A program made the translations under genes and the position numbers. Below, one piece after another: positions 45,105-57,130 of a DNA stretch of 64,000 nt (positions are counted from its first letter, which is position 1; each line of letters starts with the position of its first letter). Source of the stretch: Paracyclopina nana (Eukaryota; Arthropoda; Copepoda; Cyclopoida; Cyclopettidae). The stretch is from contig JAGUCH010000001.1 in assembly GCA_019096065.1 (NCBI GenBank), forward strand, positions 9,858,001-9,922,000, in the 5' to 3' direction. Below the pieces are notes generated by a model. That model saw nothing but the letters and a program-made list of their open reading frames with translations, was not told the DNA's origin and did no database searches.

Positions 45105-45440
45105 GGCATTCACAGCCAAAAAGCCTCGAATTCGGCCGTCAAAAAGCCTCGAATTCGGCCGTCAAAAAGCCTCGGATTCGGCCGTAAAAAAGCCTCGGAT
45201 TCGGCCGTCAAAAAGCCTCGGATTCGGCCGTCAAAAAACCTCGGATTCGGCTATAAAAAAGCCACGGATTCGGCCGCAAAAAGGCCACGGATTCGGCCAT
45301 CAATCAGCCTCAACATTCACAGTCAATAAGCCTCGGATTCGGCCGTAAAAAGCCTCGGATTCGGCCGTAAAAAAGCCTAGAATTCGGCCATAAAGCAGCC
45401 TCAACATTCACAGTTAAAAAGCCTAGGATTCAGCCGTCAA
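45105..45440 (+). repeat. Left subterminal minisatellite (AAGCCTCGGATTCGGCCGTCA)
   Basis: About 14 units of ~22 nt; inverted counterpart at 56570-57130. Such arrays often contain transposase-binding sites (inference). Confidence 0.85.
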
Positions 45441-45441
45441 T

Positions 45442-47165
45442 ATGATACGAGTGAGGGGCCGAGTTGTGGCTGCTAATCCATGTACCAGTTCACCAGACCT
45501 CAGCCAACATTGTGGAGGCGAAGGATATTTGATGGGCCACGCCTACGGCCTCACAAGCACCCCTCACCTCGGCTGCCTGTACTATGGAGTACAGTGGAAA
45601 CGAAAGACCCTCAAAAGAAAAGAGGGTGTGTTGGGGGAGTGACTGCAAACCCATGGACTAGTTCACCAGACCTCAGCCAAAATTCTGATGGCCAAGGATT
45701 TTTGATGGGCCACGCCTACGGCCCCACAAGCACCCCTCACCTCGGCTGCCTGTACTATGGAGTACAGTGGAAACGCAAGACCTTCAATATGACACGAGGG
45801 AGGGGCCGAGGCGTGGCTGCAAACCCATGGACTAGTTCACCAGACCTCAGCCAAAATTCTGATGGCCAAGGATTTTTGATGGGCCACGCCTACGGCCCCA
45901 CAAGCACCCCTCACCTCGGCTGCCTGTACTATGGAGTACAGTGGAAACGAAAGACCCTCAAAAGAAAAGAGGGTGTGTTGGGGGAGTGACTGCAAACCCA
46001 TGGACTAGTTCACCAGACCTCAGCCAAAATTCTGATGGCCAAGGATTTTTGATGGGCCACGCCTACGGCCCCACAAGCACCCCTCACCTCGGCTGCCTGT
46101 ACTATGGAGTACAGTGGAAACGAAAGACCTTCAATATGACACGAGGGAGGGGCCGAGGCGTGGCTGCAAACCCATGGACTAGTTCACCAGACCTCAGCCA
46201 ACATTGTGGAGGCGAAGGATATTTGATGGGCCACGCCTATGGCCTCACAAGCACCCCTCACCTCGGCTGGCTGTACTATGGAGTACAGTGGAAACGCAAG
46301 ACCTTCAATATGACACGAGGGAGGGGCCGAGGCGTGGCTGCAAACCCATGGACTAGTTCACCAGACCTCAGCCAAAATTCTGATGGCCAAGGATTTTTGA
46401 TGGGCCACGCCTACGGCCCCACAAGCACCCCTCACCTCGGCTGCCTGTACTATGGAGTACAGTGGAAACGCAAGACCTTCAATATGACACGAGGGAGGGG
46501 CCAAGGCGTGGCTGCAAACCCATGGACTAGTTCACCAGACCTCAGCCAAAATTCTGATGGCCAAGGATTTTTGATGGGCCACGCCTACGGCCCCACAAGC
46601 ACCCCTCACCTCGGCTGCCTGTACTATGGAGTACAGTGGAAACGAAAGACCCTCAAAAGAAAAGAGGGTGTGTTGGGGGAGTGACTGCAAACCCATGGAC
46701 TAGTTCACCAGACCTCAGCCAAAATTCTGATGGCCAAGGATTTTTGATGGGCCACGCCTACGGCCCCACAAGCACCCCTCACCTCGGCTGCCTGTACTAT
46801 GGAGTACAGTGGAAACGCAAGACCTTCAATATGACACGAGGGAGGGGCCGAGGCGTGGCTGCAAACCCATGGACTAGTTCACCAGACCTCAGCCAAAATT
46901 CTGATGGCCAAGGATTTTTGATGGGCCACGCCTACGGCCCCACAAGCACCCCTCACCTCGGCTGCCTGTACTATGGAGTACAGTGGAAACGAAAGACCCT
47001 CAAAAGAAAAGAGGGTGTGTTGGGGGAGTGACTGCAAACCCATGGACTAGTTCACCAGACCTCAGCCAAAATTCTGATGGCCAAGGATTTTTGATGAGCC
47101 ACGCCTACGGCCTCACAAGCACCCCTCACCTCAGCTGGCTGCTCTGTGATACCTTGGTCCTCTAT
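45442..47165 (+). repeat. 174-bp tandem repeat (~10 units) with open frame
   Basis: GACTAGTTCACCAGACCTCAGCC recurs about every 174 bp (58 codons). Two unit endings alternate: TTCAATATGACACGAGGGAGG keeps the frame open, and CTCAAAAGAAAAGAGGGTGTG ends in an in-frame TGA. The repeated peptide contains WTSSPDLSQ..., GHAYGPTSTPHLG and YYGVQWKRKT. No splice or start logic makes it a gene. A single diverged inverted relative lies at ~56320-56515. Confidence 0.85.
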
Positions 47166-47251
47166 TAAACTGAATTTTAAAAAAGCTGCTTTACTAGAAT
47201 CTTAAAACTTTTAAGAAATCTTAAATGATGCTAATAAATATATTATGTTTA

Positions 47252-50200
47252 TCACTGTTTTTTATACAAAAACACTTGGCATTTTGAAACTCCAGCAGAC
47301 ATCTTTATGGGATGGCCTCCATCCACCTCAAAAAATGAGCTGTCATCAAGAACATGAGCAGTGTAGTGCCCTGAATCCAGAGAGCCTTTGTGCTCAATAG
47401 CTGACACCAGCTGGTAGCTAGCAGACTCCCCCATTGTTGGTATGGCTAGAATTCCTCCAATGTCAACAGGGGCCTCCACTTTTTGACTTTGGCCATTACT
47501 CCACAAGATCCTATTGATGGAAACTACAAGGATTGGTGTGGGATTGTTGAAGACCTTCTTCAGCTTCTCAGTGTAGGCTTGACCACAACTGCTGCATTTT
47601 CCCTGTCTTTGGTGGGAGAATGAGTCTTGTATTGCCTCCTGTAGAGTACTCATTGGGAATTCCATTGAGTAAACACCAACCACAGTAGGTTGAGAACACT
47701 GTGTGAATGATTTGCATCCACAACCTGACTTTGTGGTGACCTCTACAATTTCAGGCTGAGCAACTTCAGCCAAAAGACATCCTGGGCTTACATCATCTGG
47801 CAGCAAGGCAAAGAAGAAGTCCTCAGCTGCTTTGTACTCAGCCAAGTAGGAGTGGTCTCTTTTGAGCTCTTCAACAAAGAGTTTCAAAAGAGGCTTGTCT
47901 TCAACTGTCACACTAGTGGCAACTTGTATCCATTTTGTCATGGCAGCATTAAAGCCATCTCTTGGCTGAGGCAGATCACTCCACCTAGTTGTCTCTGCTG
48001 CCAAGCCTGACTGTCTAATTGCCCAGAGCAAACTAACCACACCAGAGGCCAGCCAACAAGAGGTGCTGGAGCTGTTCTTGATCTGCACAAGCCTCAAGTT
48101 GCCAACAGCATGAACTGTAATATAAATATACTGTCAAAATCAATCCTTAGAGTGACACTTGTAAAAGGCTACTCACTTTGAGCCTGATAATTGAAGCTGT
48201 CCAGGGGCTCCTCATCAACCTCCATAGCTTCATCTGGTTGCTCTTCTTCAGATATATCTGCTATGGATGGCTCATCATCTAGGACCAAGTGGGATGACTC
48301 TGGAGGGTCATTGACAAGGTCAAGATCATCTAGTTGAGTAGTGTCAAGGCCTTCAATAACAGATTCTTGATCATCGTAATCTTCGAATCCTCCAACCATT
48401 GGATCATCATCCTCATCAGAGTCTTCAGCATCTCCATGGCCATCAGGGAAAACCTTCATTCAAAGAGCAGGCCTTAATGCATTATGATATTATTTTTAAA
48501 AAGTTATTTGCACCTTATTGAAAGGATGCTTTGGTTGCAGGTGGTCTGGCTTCCTAGTGTCAGTCAAGGGCATTGGGCACACAATTGGACTCTCCCACCA
48601 AGGACACAAAAGCAGTAACAGAAATGCCAAAGGATGAGCTCCTAAGCCCATCATTCTGCTGCATACATCAGGGACTCTTGCCTGGAAAGCAGTTAAGTAA
48701 GATTCAAAGAAACAATGAGTGCAATCAAGTACCTTGTTGGAGCATCTCCAGCCAAAGAGGGACTGTAGCCCAGACTTGAGGTCCAGTTTTGTGTTGGGCT
48801 GGTTGGCAAAGGCAATCATGACCTCTTTTCTGTACTGCTTTGCCTTGGAACTCCTATTGGCAGATGGAAACCTTGTGTACAATATCAACAGTCCATCTTT
48901 TGGAAACTCTCCAAACTCCTCTATGTCCCAATCATCTGGGCATTCCTCCAAGAGCCTGGCCTTGATCTCTAATTTTTGAGGTCTCTTCCTACAAGCTGCA
49001 ATAAATTCTTCATGGCTTTTAAAGTCACCAAGGCAGTCCTCCAGCTCAGCCCTTCTTGCCAAAGTAGTATAAAAGCCAGCTCTTTTCCAGCGATAATTGC
49101 CCATGGCTTAAGAAAAAATATTATTTTTTTCAAAAGACAATTTGTAGCACATTTGATCCTACCTAAGTCCATTATTGCAGACTTATCTTTCTCTTCTAGC
49201 ACTGGAATTTTGATAGGAAAGTGATCTCTCATGGCATCAAGGTCACTCAAGGGAAAAGTGGTCCAGTTCTTGTCATTTTTCCTTGGGAAGCCATCTAAAA
49301 CAAGCATTTTATGTGAGATCAGTACATGTATTGTTTAACTCACCAATCTTAAATGGAAACTTCACTTTGGACTCAAAAGGATTGATGAGATTGAGCCTCT
49401 TGTCAATCAAATTAGCCAACTCTTCTTGCTCCTCCTCATTGGCAAATTTCACATGAAACTTGGCATGGCTCTGGTTGTATGCTCCTATACTGCATCCATA
49501 GAGGATCTGGAGCTTAGATATGGTAGCATACTCCTGGTTCAGCCTAGGAAAATAATTGTTGAAGTCTGACTGGTTCTTTTGGAGCTTATGCTCTTACCCA
49601 AGCTTTTTGGCCATTGGATAACCAATTGGTTCAAGAAAGTGGTATTGGAGAGGAGTTGTCCATATTTTGTCCTGTTTTATGGCAGCATGAGCCATTTCAA
49701 CTCCTTATTAAGAAAGAAAAGAAACATTAAGTTACAGATGTTGAAAATCTAGTTGATTCACCTTTTCTCAAAGTGCCAACCAAACACTTGTGGTTTAAGA
49801 TCTTGCTCTCAAGGCCATCCAGCCCTTTGGTGCTGACTGGTTCAATCTTTTTGGTTGCACCTGAGAAAAATAAAAAAAATGACATACATGCCATAAGAAG
49901 ATGCAAAAAGTAACTCACTGTTAAACTGCATTATTTCTTCAGGGTCAGGGCCAAGAGGAGCAATAAAGACAGCACCAGACTTGAGGCAGTAATCCTTCAA
50001 AGTTACTAGATTGCTCATATCAAGGTTGTGGGGCACAAAATCATAGCCCTTGTCCACAATGACAAGTGCAAAATGCTTTTCAGTACCCTTGAGGATGTTG
50101 ATCATGCCCAAGTCCAATTTGCAGCCAGCCTGTTGAGCCTTGATCTCATCACTGATTATTTTGCCCATTATAACAGTGTCACCATGTGCAGGTGAGATGC

Positions 50201-52540
50201 TAGCACTGGTCATACTGAAAGCAACTACATGACCTTCAGCTGTTGTGACATTGGTGATAGTACCACAGTGGCCTGAAATAAAAGCATCAAGTTTACTTCT
50301 AAAATCACATTTGAGCAACATATGGTCTTACATGCATTTTTGGCACTGTAGGTACTCTTCTGAAACTCCATATCAGAACTCTTTTGAAAAGGTATCTTGG
50401 TGGAGTCAATGATGACCAGGTAAGGAGTCCTGTCTTTGCCAAGAGGATCAGCAAACTTAGAGGTAATGGACTTCATTTGAACACTCTGCCGTTTGATCAT
50501 CTGCTCAAAGGCAATGTCTTTTTCTGAGTCTGTCAAGTCAAGCCTTGACCAGAATCCAAACTCATCGACAAGGGTGGAATAGTGCACCAAAGCACAGTTC
50601 CAAAATGTGTTAGAGACACCTTGCTTGGTCAGTTGGAAGAGGATTGACAACAGATCATTGGAAAGGTTGTGTCGTAGCTTGAGCCTGAACAGAACCACTG
50701 TAGCAGGGATTGACAGAGAGGTGTGCTTTTTGGAAAGCCCATTTGAAGCCAAGGTCTCAACCAGAGTCCAAAACTCCTTGGCATTCATGCCAACACATTT
50801 TTGGAGTTCCATCTCAGTCAGATATGAAGGATTCATAAACTTGTTCCTCCAAGCTGTCTCAGCATTGGGATAAGCATGTGGTTTATGCCTCCCATCCTGG
50901 AGATGCTTCTTGTATTCAGAAAGCCCAAGCTCATGAACAAGGCTATCAAGCTCACTTCTTCCCTTCAGATGGCTATCAATTTGAGGAGGATTCAGCAAAG
51001 ATACCTTCCAAAAGTTGTCATCAATGTCAATGATTTTGAAGCACTTGCTGCGTGGACTCAGCACTTCTTCAGAAAGCCTAAAAACCTCCTTTCTACCGTC
51101 ATCAACAACTTTGATGTTTTTGGGCACCTTGATAGCATTTTCTCTGCCTGACTTGCACTTTTCAGCCAGCACTTTCTTGTAGAAGCTCCTAGACTTTGTG
51201 GTACCATATGCCTCAAAGTTAAGTGCTCTATCCTGGAGGGAGGGACTGATGGCAGGAAAAATGCCTGGGATTGACACTTTCTCCTCTGATAGGAGCTCAA
51301 ACAGTTGCAATGGAGTGAACTGATGCAACAATTCCACAAGCTTTGAATTTGGACTTTTCTGACTGTAGGTTTGGAACTCTGCTGAGGACTTGGAAGCTCT
51401 GAAGCAGTAGTGGCTGTCCAAATTGTAGCTTCGAGAGAAAGTTTTTCCACAGGTCTGACATTGGACACTCTTTTTGGGCTCATGGATTCCACGTGTGTGT
51501 CGGAAAAAGTTCTTCCTTGAACAGTCTGTCTCAAGCAGATGAAATGACCTATCATCATTGCACTTATGGCAAAAGCCATAGTGAATTGGAGCAGGCAGCT
51601 GAAATTGAAAAATTGAATCAATTAAGTAAGCTCAAATGGGGATGAAACATAAAAAATCATGACAATTATTGTACTATACTTTGATGCGCAATATCTCGGC
51701 AACGGAGCGTCAGAGCTGACTCCTTTTTGCACCCATGAATTCACGTTGAGCACCTCTACAACTTTTATTACTAGTGCAAACCTCTAAGATCACTACCGCA
51801 ACGGCGGCCTCTACCGCAACGGCGGCCTCTACCGCAACGGCGGCCTCTACCGCAACGGCGGCCTCTACCGCAACGGCGGCCTCTACCGCAACGGCGGCCT
51901 CTACCGCAACGGCGGCCTCTACCGCAACGGCGGCCTCTACCGCAACGGCGGCCTCCACTCCACAGCCTCTATTGCACCTTGGGCACTTCAAGACCAGAAA
52001 AGGAGCTGAACAGAGTAGTCCTAACAACTAGCCATTTTTTCTTACCTTGGATGGAATGTCCCTATCAGGTCCTGAGCAGCGGAAAAATGTTATTGATGTG
52101 TCACACTTGACCAACTTTTGGAGCAACTTTTGGACATCAATAGAGCTAAGGTTTTCAGCACTTTTTTTCCCAACGGTCAAAAGTTTATCTCCAGCCAATA
52201 TTGTCAACTCAAAGATATCACTTAAGAAATGCTGATTATCATCTGTTCTGAGCCTGTCTAGCAAATCTTCTTGCAAATTGAAGAGAACCTTAACATGAAG
52301 ATTTGACTTCATTGTTGTGCAGTTGTATCCAGACTGAATTAGATTGCATTTATTCATCAGTGAAAGGAGCATGCATTTAAAAGCCTCAAATATCAACATG
52401 CTCAACAGGGTGCAAATAATGAACTCTTCACTCATGCACTGGAAGATATCAAGTCTCAGGAAACAATGCAAGAGTATTAAAAGGGTTTCAAGTGTGTGAT
52501 TGCCCTTAATTAATGAATTAATGGAGCTATTTAGAGACAT
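47252..52540 (-). CDS. DDE transposase fused to a USP-like cysteine protease
   Basis: Eleven exons in continuous phase: 52540-52046, 51598-50332, 50272-49919, 49860-49762, 49703-49598, 49543-49344, 49294-49163, 49106-48733, 48681-48514, 48453-48177 and 48114-47252; 1,444 aa. Residues ~170-230: two C2H2/C2HC-type fingers. ~440-490: a helix-turn-helix (LRHNLSNDLLSILFQLTKQG) like those preceding DDE_4 domains. ~560-735: DDE core with D564 (IIDSTKIP), D661 (VIVDKGYD) and E723 (GLESKI) as likely catalytic residues. ~740-1050: unrecognised, with WKRAGFYTTLARR and a Leu-rich patch. ~1065-1155: very acidic linker. ~1158-1444: USP/C19-like protease with C1177 (SSSTSCWLAS), zinc-site Cys pairs, H1407 (SGHYTAHV) and D1422. 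It could cut and paste the element while removing ubiquitin or a related modifier. The USP call rests on Cys and His boxes. Confidence 0.82.
51786..51959. repeat. 18-bp minisatellite in the first intron of the transposase gene
   Basis: About nine near-identical copies of GCGGCCTCTACCGCAACG inside the intron 52045-51599. The unit is open in several frames and far more GC-rich than its surroundings. Confidence 0.88.
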
Positions 52541-52583
52541 TTCAGCTCAAAATCTCAATAAATCTGGGATTCAATTCAATTGA

Positions 52584-54031
52584 CTAATTGTTCAATACTG
52601 CTAGCTCTTGAATGATTTCCTCTCTATTGATGACATTAGGCAAGTCATGATTCTTGAGATCAATTTGGCCAGATCTCCTGGCTAGAAACCAAGCAACCAA
52701 TCCAGACACAATTGGGAGGATCAGTTCCAGGATCTCCACTGGCACTGAATTGAGGACATCATTAATCCAAGGAATATTAGGTACAGTCTTTCTGGCATTT
52801 CCCCACTTGAACTCCAGTCTTTCCTCATCTGTGTGGGCACTTTTTGGCAACAGGACATGAATATTAAGCAGGTTTTTCTTCCTGGAGTAGGACCTTATTA
52901 CAGGAATGACTCTGAAAGAATATCCAATTAATAAATGCAAATCAATATTATCACAACTGTTGTTACCCTGGCTTAAAGGCATCTGCAGCTTTGAGATCAA
53001 TGTATTCCTTTCTTGGGTAGAGCTCTTGATTTTTTTGACCCACAATTCTCTCTAATTCATCAAGTCTTATCATATCTTGGGACAAACTTTGCTGGTTGGG
53101 ATTCATTAGATCTGAAAACATACCATTGTCACATCCTTGCTCTATTTATAAAAGAACATAATATTTACCTAATGTTAGATCTAATGACACATCACACAGC
53201 CAATTAGTCTGATCAGAAAGTTGGCTAAGCTGATCATCTATGAACATGAATGATGCCAGCAGAGTTATCTTGTCATCCTGCTCCGACATTTTCAGGGCTC
53301 CTTTGTCAAACTGAGGCCTTGAGAAATCCTCAATTATGGCCTTGGTCAAGTCCAAAATGTTTCCCTCAAGGACTAACTCTCCATATCTATACATAAATAA
53401 TCCAATGTATGCTATTGAGCAATATAATTAAAAAGTGTATGTACCTGGCTACACTGTCAAAAAAGCCTTCAACAAAGGCTTCCAAATTATGATGGTCCTC
53501 TTTATTGACAGACCAGCTGTCATTGACCTCCACAAAATCACCATCTTCCATGCTTTTGGTCTTCACATCGATGGCTGTACCTTTAAGGGCCTCATACTTT
53601 GAAAAGCACCTTGCAGCCCGTTTCTCCAGACTTCTAAGTCTCCTGAGAGCTTTTCCCCTTATAATCACATCTGCTGATGCAATAGCTGCACGCCATTCGG
53701 CTCTTGGATGCAATCCATCCATCTGAAATTAGAAATTAGCTATAAGATTTGCATTCACAATTTGTACTTTCTTACTTTTGGCTCCCTTGGGATGAAGAAA
53801 CTGCCATTTATAAGGGTTTCAATTCGAAAATGAATTTCCTCTTGGTGGAAAGAGAACTCATTCTCTATTTTGGTCAAGTCTAATCTGAGATTGATTGGTG
53901 CAAAAGTATCAACCTTTTACAAAATATAGTGTTTAGAATCATCACAACAATAAAATGGAGTAAATAAAGCTTACCTCCTCTTGTCCTTTACACAAGACAA
54001 ATATAAGGATCAGTGTGGTAGAAAAAAGCAT
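52584..54031 (-). CDS. Predicted type I membrane protein carried by the transposon
   Basis: Six exons in phase: 54031-53975, 53913-53776, 53722-53445, 53386-53169, 53111-52967 and 52911-52584; 387 aa. Residues 1-~16 form a hydrophobic signal peptide (MLFSTTLILIFVLCKG). A luminal region of ~320 residues follows with NGS and NDS glycosylation sites, few cysteines and a basic helix (RRLRSLEKRAARC). One hydrophobic segment (~336-356, ending GLVAWFLA) is followed by RR and a ~30-residue tail. The stop lies just 43 bp from the start of the neighbouring transposase gene on the same strand. I do not recognise the family; signal peptide, ectodomain and C-terminal anchor are generic and could be a captured receptor or an envelope-like protein. 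The exon 1/2 junction has a weak polypyrimidine tract. Confidence 0.62.
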
Positions 54032-55596
54032 TGTTGAAAAGCACTTTTAAAAGTATTACAATCTAGGGATTTCCTTGCAACTATCTTCAATCAAATTCAG
54101 CTTGTGAATGAAGCAGTCTTCCCATGGGAGGATTGTGTTGCACAAAGAAAATTCATGCTATAGCTTCAACCGCCACTTACTGCAGGCAGTATTAGGTGAT
54201 TTGAACAACAGGGCTTTGTTGGCAGCATTTTTGCCAAATCAATGCTGTGATTCCTTGATGTAGGCCAAATCTTGTAGCCAGCCACAAATTGTAGATTTTA
54301 TCAGCCTTTACCAGTAGATTTTGCGACGTACATTTTACCAGCCTCAAAACAGAGATTTTGCGAATCGCGTAACTTAGATTTTGGCAGATTCCTTGATGCA
54401 TTTGCAACACTCATTTTTGAGCAAATGTACTAAAATGCGAGACATACGTGATACAGGCAATACACACGACAACCTACACGAGACACATGACACCTAAAAT
54501 ACGCGACTTTCAACTCTCAGCTATGCGCTTAAAGCCTGTAAGCATTAACAACATATTAGGTATTTTAGCATTATAATAAGCCAAGCGCCTAGCCAAAAAA
54601 GCCTACAAGTCCTAGCTTTGTCGAATTCAGCACCACTAAAACTCTTAATCCATTTTTTAGCTTGTTGCAATCAAGGTAGGCTTTTTCCATTCTTTCAGCA
54701 TTTAAAAAAGTGCTAATAAAAGCTCTTTGCATTTTTAAAGAACAGTTGGGCATTTTAGGCCTCCTGGTGGTGAGCTTTGTCCCATTGAACTGATGTAGCT
54801 TTCTAAAAATAAGCTTATTTTCACACAGCATTGCTTGGTGAGATTTTGACCAATGAAAAAATATTAAGGGCCTGTCACCTGCTCTTTATGGCTGATATTT
54901 TGGCAAAATATTGGAGAGAAATGCTGAGGAACAAAGAATTATTAAATTGGTGTAGGTAGAGCTCTAGATTCCCATTATATCTATTTATATATGTAAACAA
55001 TTTGTAAAACAAGTTAACAAAATATCATGGTCTCTGGTCAAACAGAGGAGCCACACACCTTATAAAATACTTTATAACGTAAGTCACTTGATGAAGTAAG
55101 ACACCAGAGTTTTTATAAATGTGTAGTTGAATAAACAGAAACGAATTGGTAAACTAAATTATACATGCGAAAAATGCTTTCCATCTTATAAAAGATTTTA
55201 CAATTACCGGACAGGGATTTTGAACCACTATGTACTAGCTTTTTTGAAAAAATATTAGAATGCATTATTTTATATTCTAAATAAATCTCGTCAAACTGTT
55301 GTGTGTTAAAACCTAAAGGAAGCGATCCCCATATTCTTTTCATAAAATGCCAATAATGCGACAATTTTTTGTCCTTTTTTTGGCCATACCAATGGCCAAT
55401 CCTTTGGTCTGTATTGAGAAAAAGGGTCCAGCATTTGTGGAAACCACTACTACAGACGGGTTGTGCTACTTTAAAGTAAGTATTGACAAAAGATTTTGCA
55501 TCACCTAAAAACAGCACTCAACAATTCTCTAAGCTAATGGCTGGTTTAGTGTAGTTAAATTATATTATCTTTTTAAAAGGTGTATTTTTGTTCCAG
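54032..55596. other. Transposon interior without a confident gene
   Basis: Two minus-strand ORFs (54831-54589, 80 codons; 55517-55113, 134 codons) have protein-like composition but no recognised motif or splice connection. On plus, ATG 55356 opens a hydrophobic leader-like stretch ending at a good donor (55475), but its phase does not fit the exon at 55597. Confidence 0.4.
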
Positions 55597-56020
55597 TGTG
55601 AAAATGGAAAGCTGACTAAGGCAGGCGTGACCATGAGCTCTTTGCATGCCAATATTTTTAAATATGACACCTGCAAAGTTGATCGGTGAGTGATTTGTCT
55701 ACAACTTGGGACTCTTTGAATGTTGGAATAAGCTCTAACTCAACTCATCTCTAGGTGCAACTTGGACCCTTGCCATCCTGAAGGCTCCAATAATGCCCAC
55801 ATTTATGGTTGGGCATTTGGGGCTGTTAGCTGCTTTGCTGCAGCAGCTGGCTGTTGGGCCATAGCCTTCTACAAAAGAAGGTGATTTAGGTCTGGTTCAC
55901 TGCCTATAATTAGCCTCACAATTTGTATTTCTTAGGTGCTCTAAAAATGTGGATGGCCCAACTTTGAACGCTACAGAGCTGACTTTCCTGCCAACCTCAA
56001 CTTCTTCTTTTGGACCCTAA
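55597..56020 (+). CDS. Small Cys-rich single-TM protein, 5' exon not found
   Basis: Three exons in phase: 55597-55685, 55755-55880 and 55936-56020, each with good GT-AG borders, ending in TAA. They encode ~99 residues: a Cys-containing ectodomain (CENGKL, YDTCKVDRCNLDPCHPEG), one TM segment rich in Gly/Ala/Cys ending in YKRR, and a short tail with a potential NAT glycosylation site. The only plus-strand gene of the element, it faces the other genes. The initiating exon is missing from my model; the nearby leader-like ORF at 55356 is out of phase. Function unknown. Confidence 0.5.
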
Positions 56021-56319
56021 AAATCATCATCTCTTAACAAGACATCAAAATTCAGATTTCAACAACAATTAGTAGAAAATCAAAATTCACTTTTCAACTG
56101 CAATCAATTGGACATCAAAATTATTTCTGATATTTTATCCCTATTTTTGGCTATTCAGAAAAAAAATCAAATTCACATCTTGAAAAACAAAAAGTTCTTA
56201 TTTGTGGAGTGTTTATTCACTGACTGGACTTATTGAGAGAACTGCTATAATATTTCTTTTTTTTTTCAGTGTCAAAATGGAAGGCAGCCTCTGGAGTTGA
56301 TCCAGGACATTTACATCAC

Positions 56320-56515
56320 AATTCAAAGGAGTGGTGAATGGGTCTCTTCTAGCAGCTGAAGGACCAAGTCGAAGTGGAAAGCAACACCGGCAGCAAAGTG
56401 GCGGTCTTGAGCCCAATAATGGAAGCAATCCAAATGCGTGGTCTGAAGCATTTGGCAGGGCTGGCGGCTGATGTCTGGAGAACTTGTCCATGAGTTTTCA
56501 GCCATGACCTGCCTT
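56320..56515 (-). repeat. Diverged inverted copy of the 174-bp unit
   Basis: On the minus strand it reads NSWTSSPDISRQ and later HYWAQDRHF, resembling NPWTSSPDLSQ and the YYGVQWKRK part of the left array. It supports the mirror symmetry of the two transposon ends. Confidence 0.5.
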
Positions 56516-56569
56516 GCCTTCTAATGCTAATTGAAGGTCTCTTTTTTCAAGGCTTCCAATGCGTTTCCA

Positions 56570-57130
56570 AGGCATTTTGACAATGAATATTGAGGCTGCT
56601 TTGACGGCCGAATCTAAGGCTTTTTGGCAATGAATATTGAGGCTGCTTTGACGGCCAAATCCAAGGCTTTTGACGATGAATATTGAGGCTGCTTCGACGG
56701 CCGAATCCAAGGCTTTTTGGCAATGAATATTGAGGCTGCTTTGACAGCCAAATCCAAGGCTTTTTTACGATGAATATTGAGGCTGCTTTGACGGCCGAAT
56801 CCAAGGCTTTTTGGCAATGAATATTGAGGCTGCTTTGACAGCCAAATCCAAGGCTTTTTTACGATGAATATTGAGGCTGCTTTGACGGCCGAATCCAAGG
56901 CTTTTTGGCAATGAATATTGAGGCTGCTTTGACAGCCAAATCCAAGGCTTTTTTACAATGAATATTGAGGCTGCTTTGACGGCCGAATCCAAGGCTTTTT
57001 GACGATGAATATTGAGGCTGCTTTGACGGCCGAATCCAAGGCTTTTTTAGTGATGAATATTGAGGCTGCTTCGACGGCCGAATCCATTTTTGAATGTTTG
57101 GGCTTCTTTGATGGCCGAATCCAAGGCTAT
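56570..57130 (-). repeat. Right subterminal minisatellite
   Basis: TTTGACGGCCGAATCCAAGGCTTTTT-type units, partly arranged in ~45- and ~95-nt higher-order repeats, with ATGAATATTGAGGCTGC spacers; inverse of 45105-45440. The several long ORFs here follow from the repeat. Confidence 0.85.

Noticed and set aside
45442-47168. A repeat-protein gene with 58-residue units
   Set aside because: Frame-stopping unit variants alternate, no promoter or exon structure is seen, and the array sits in a subterminal repeat zone. Kept as a tandem repeat.
55347-55474. Leader exon for the small membrane protein
   Set aside because: It has a hydrophobic start and a perfect donor, but joining to the acceptor at 55597 shifts the frame and hits a stop within a few codons.
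54589-55517. Minus-strand exons (80 and 134 codons) of a second transposase
   Set aside because: Composition is protein-like but I could not find catalytic motifs or splice connections; left as unassigned interior.
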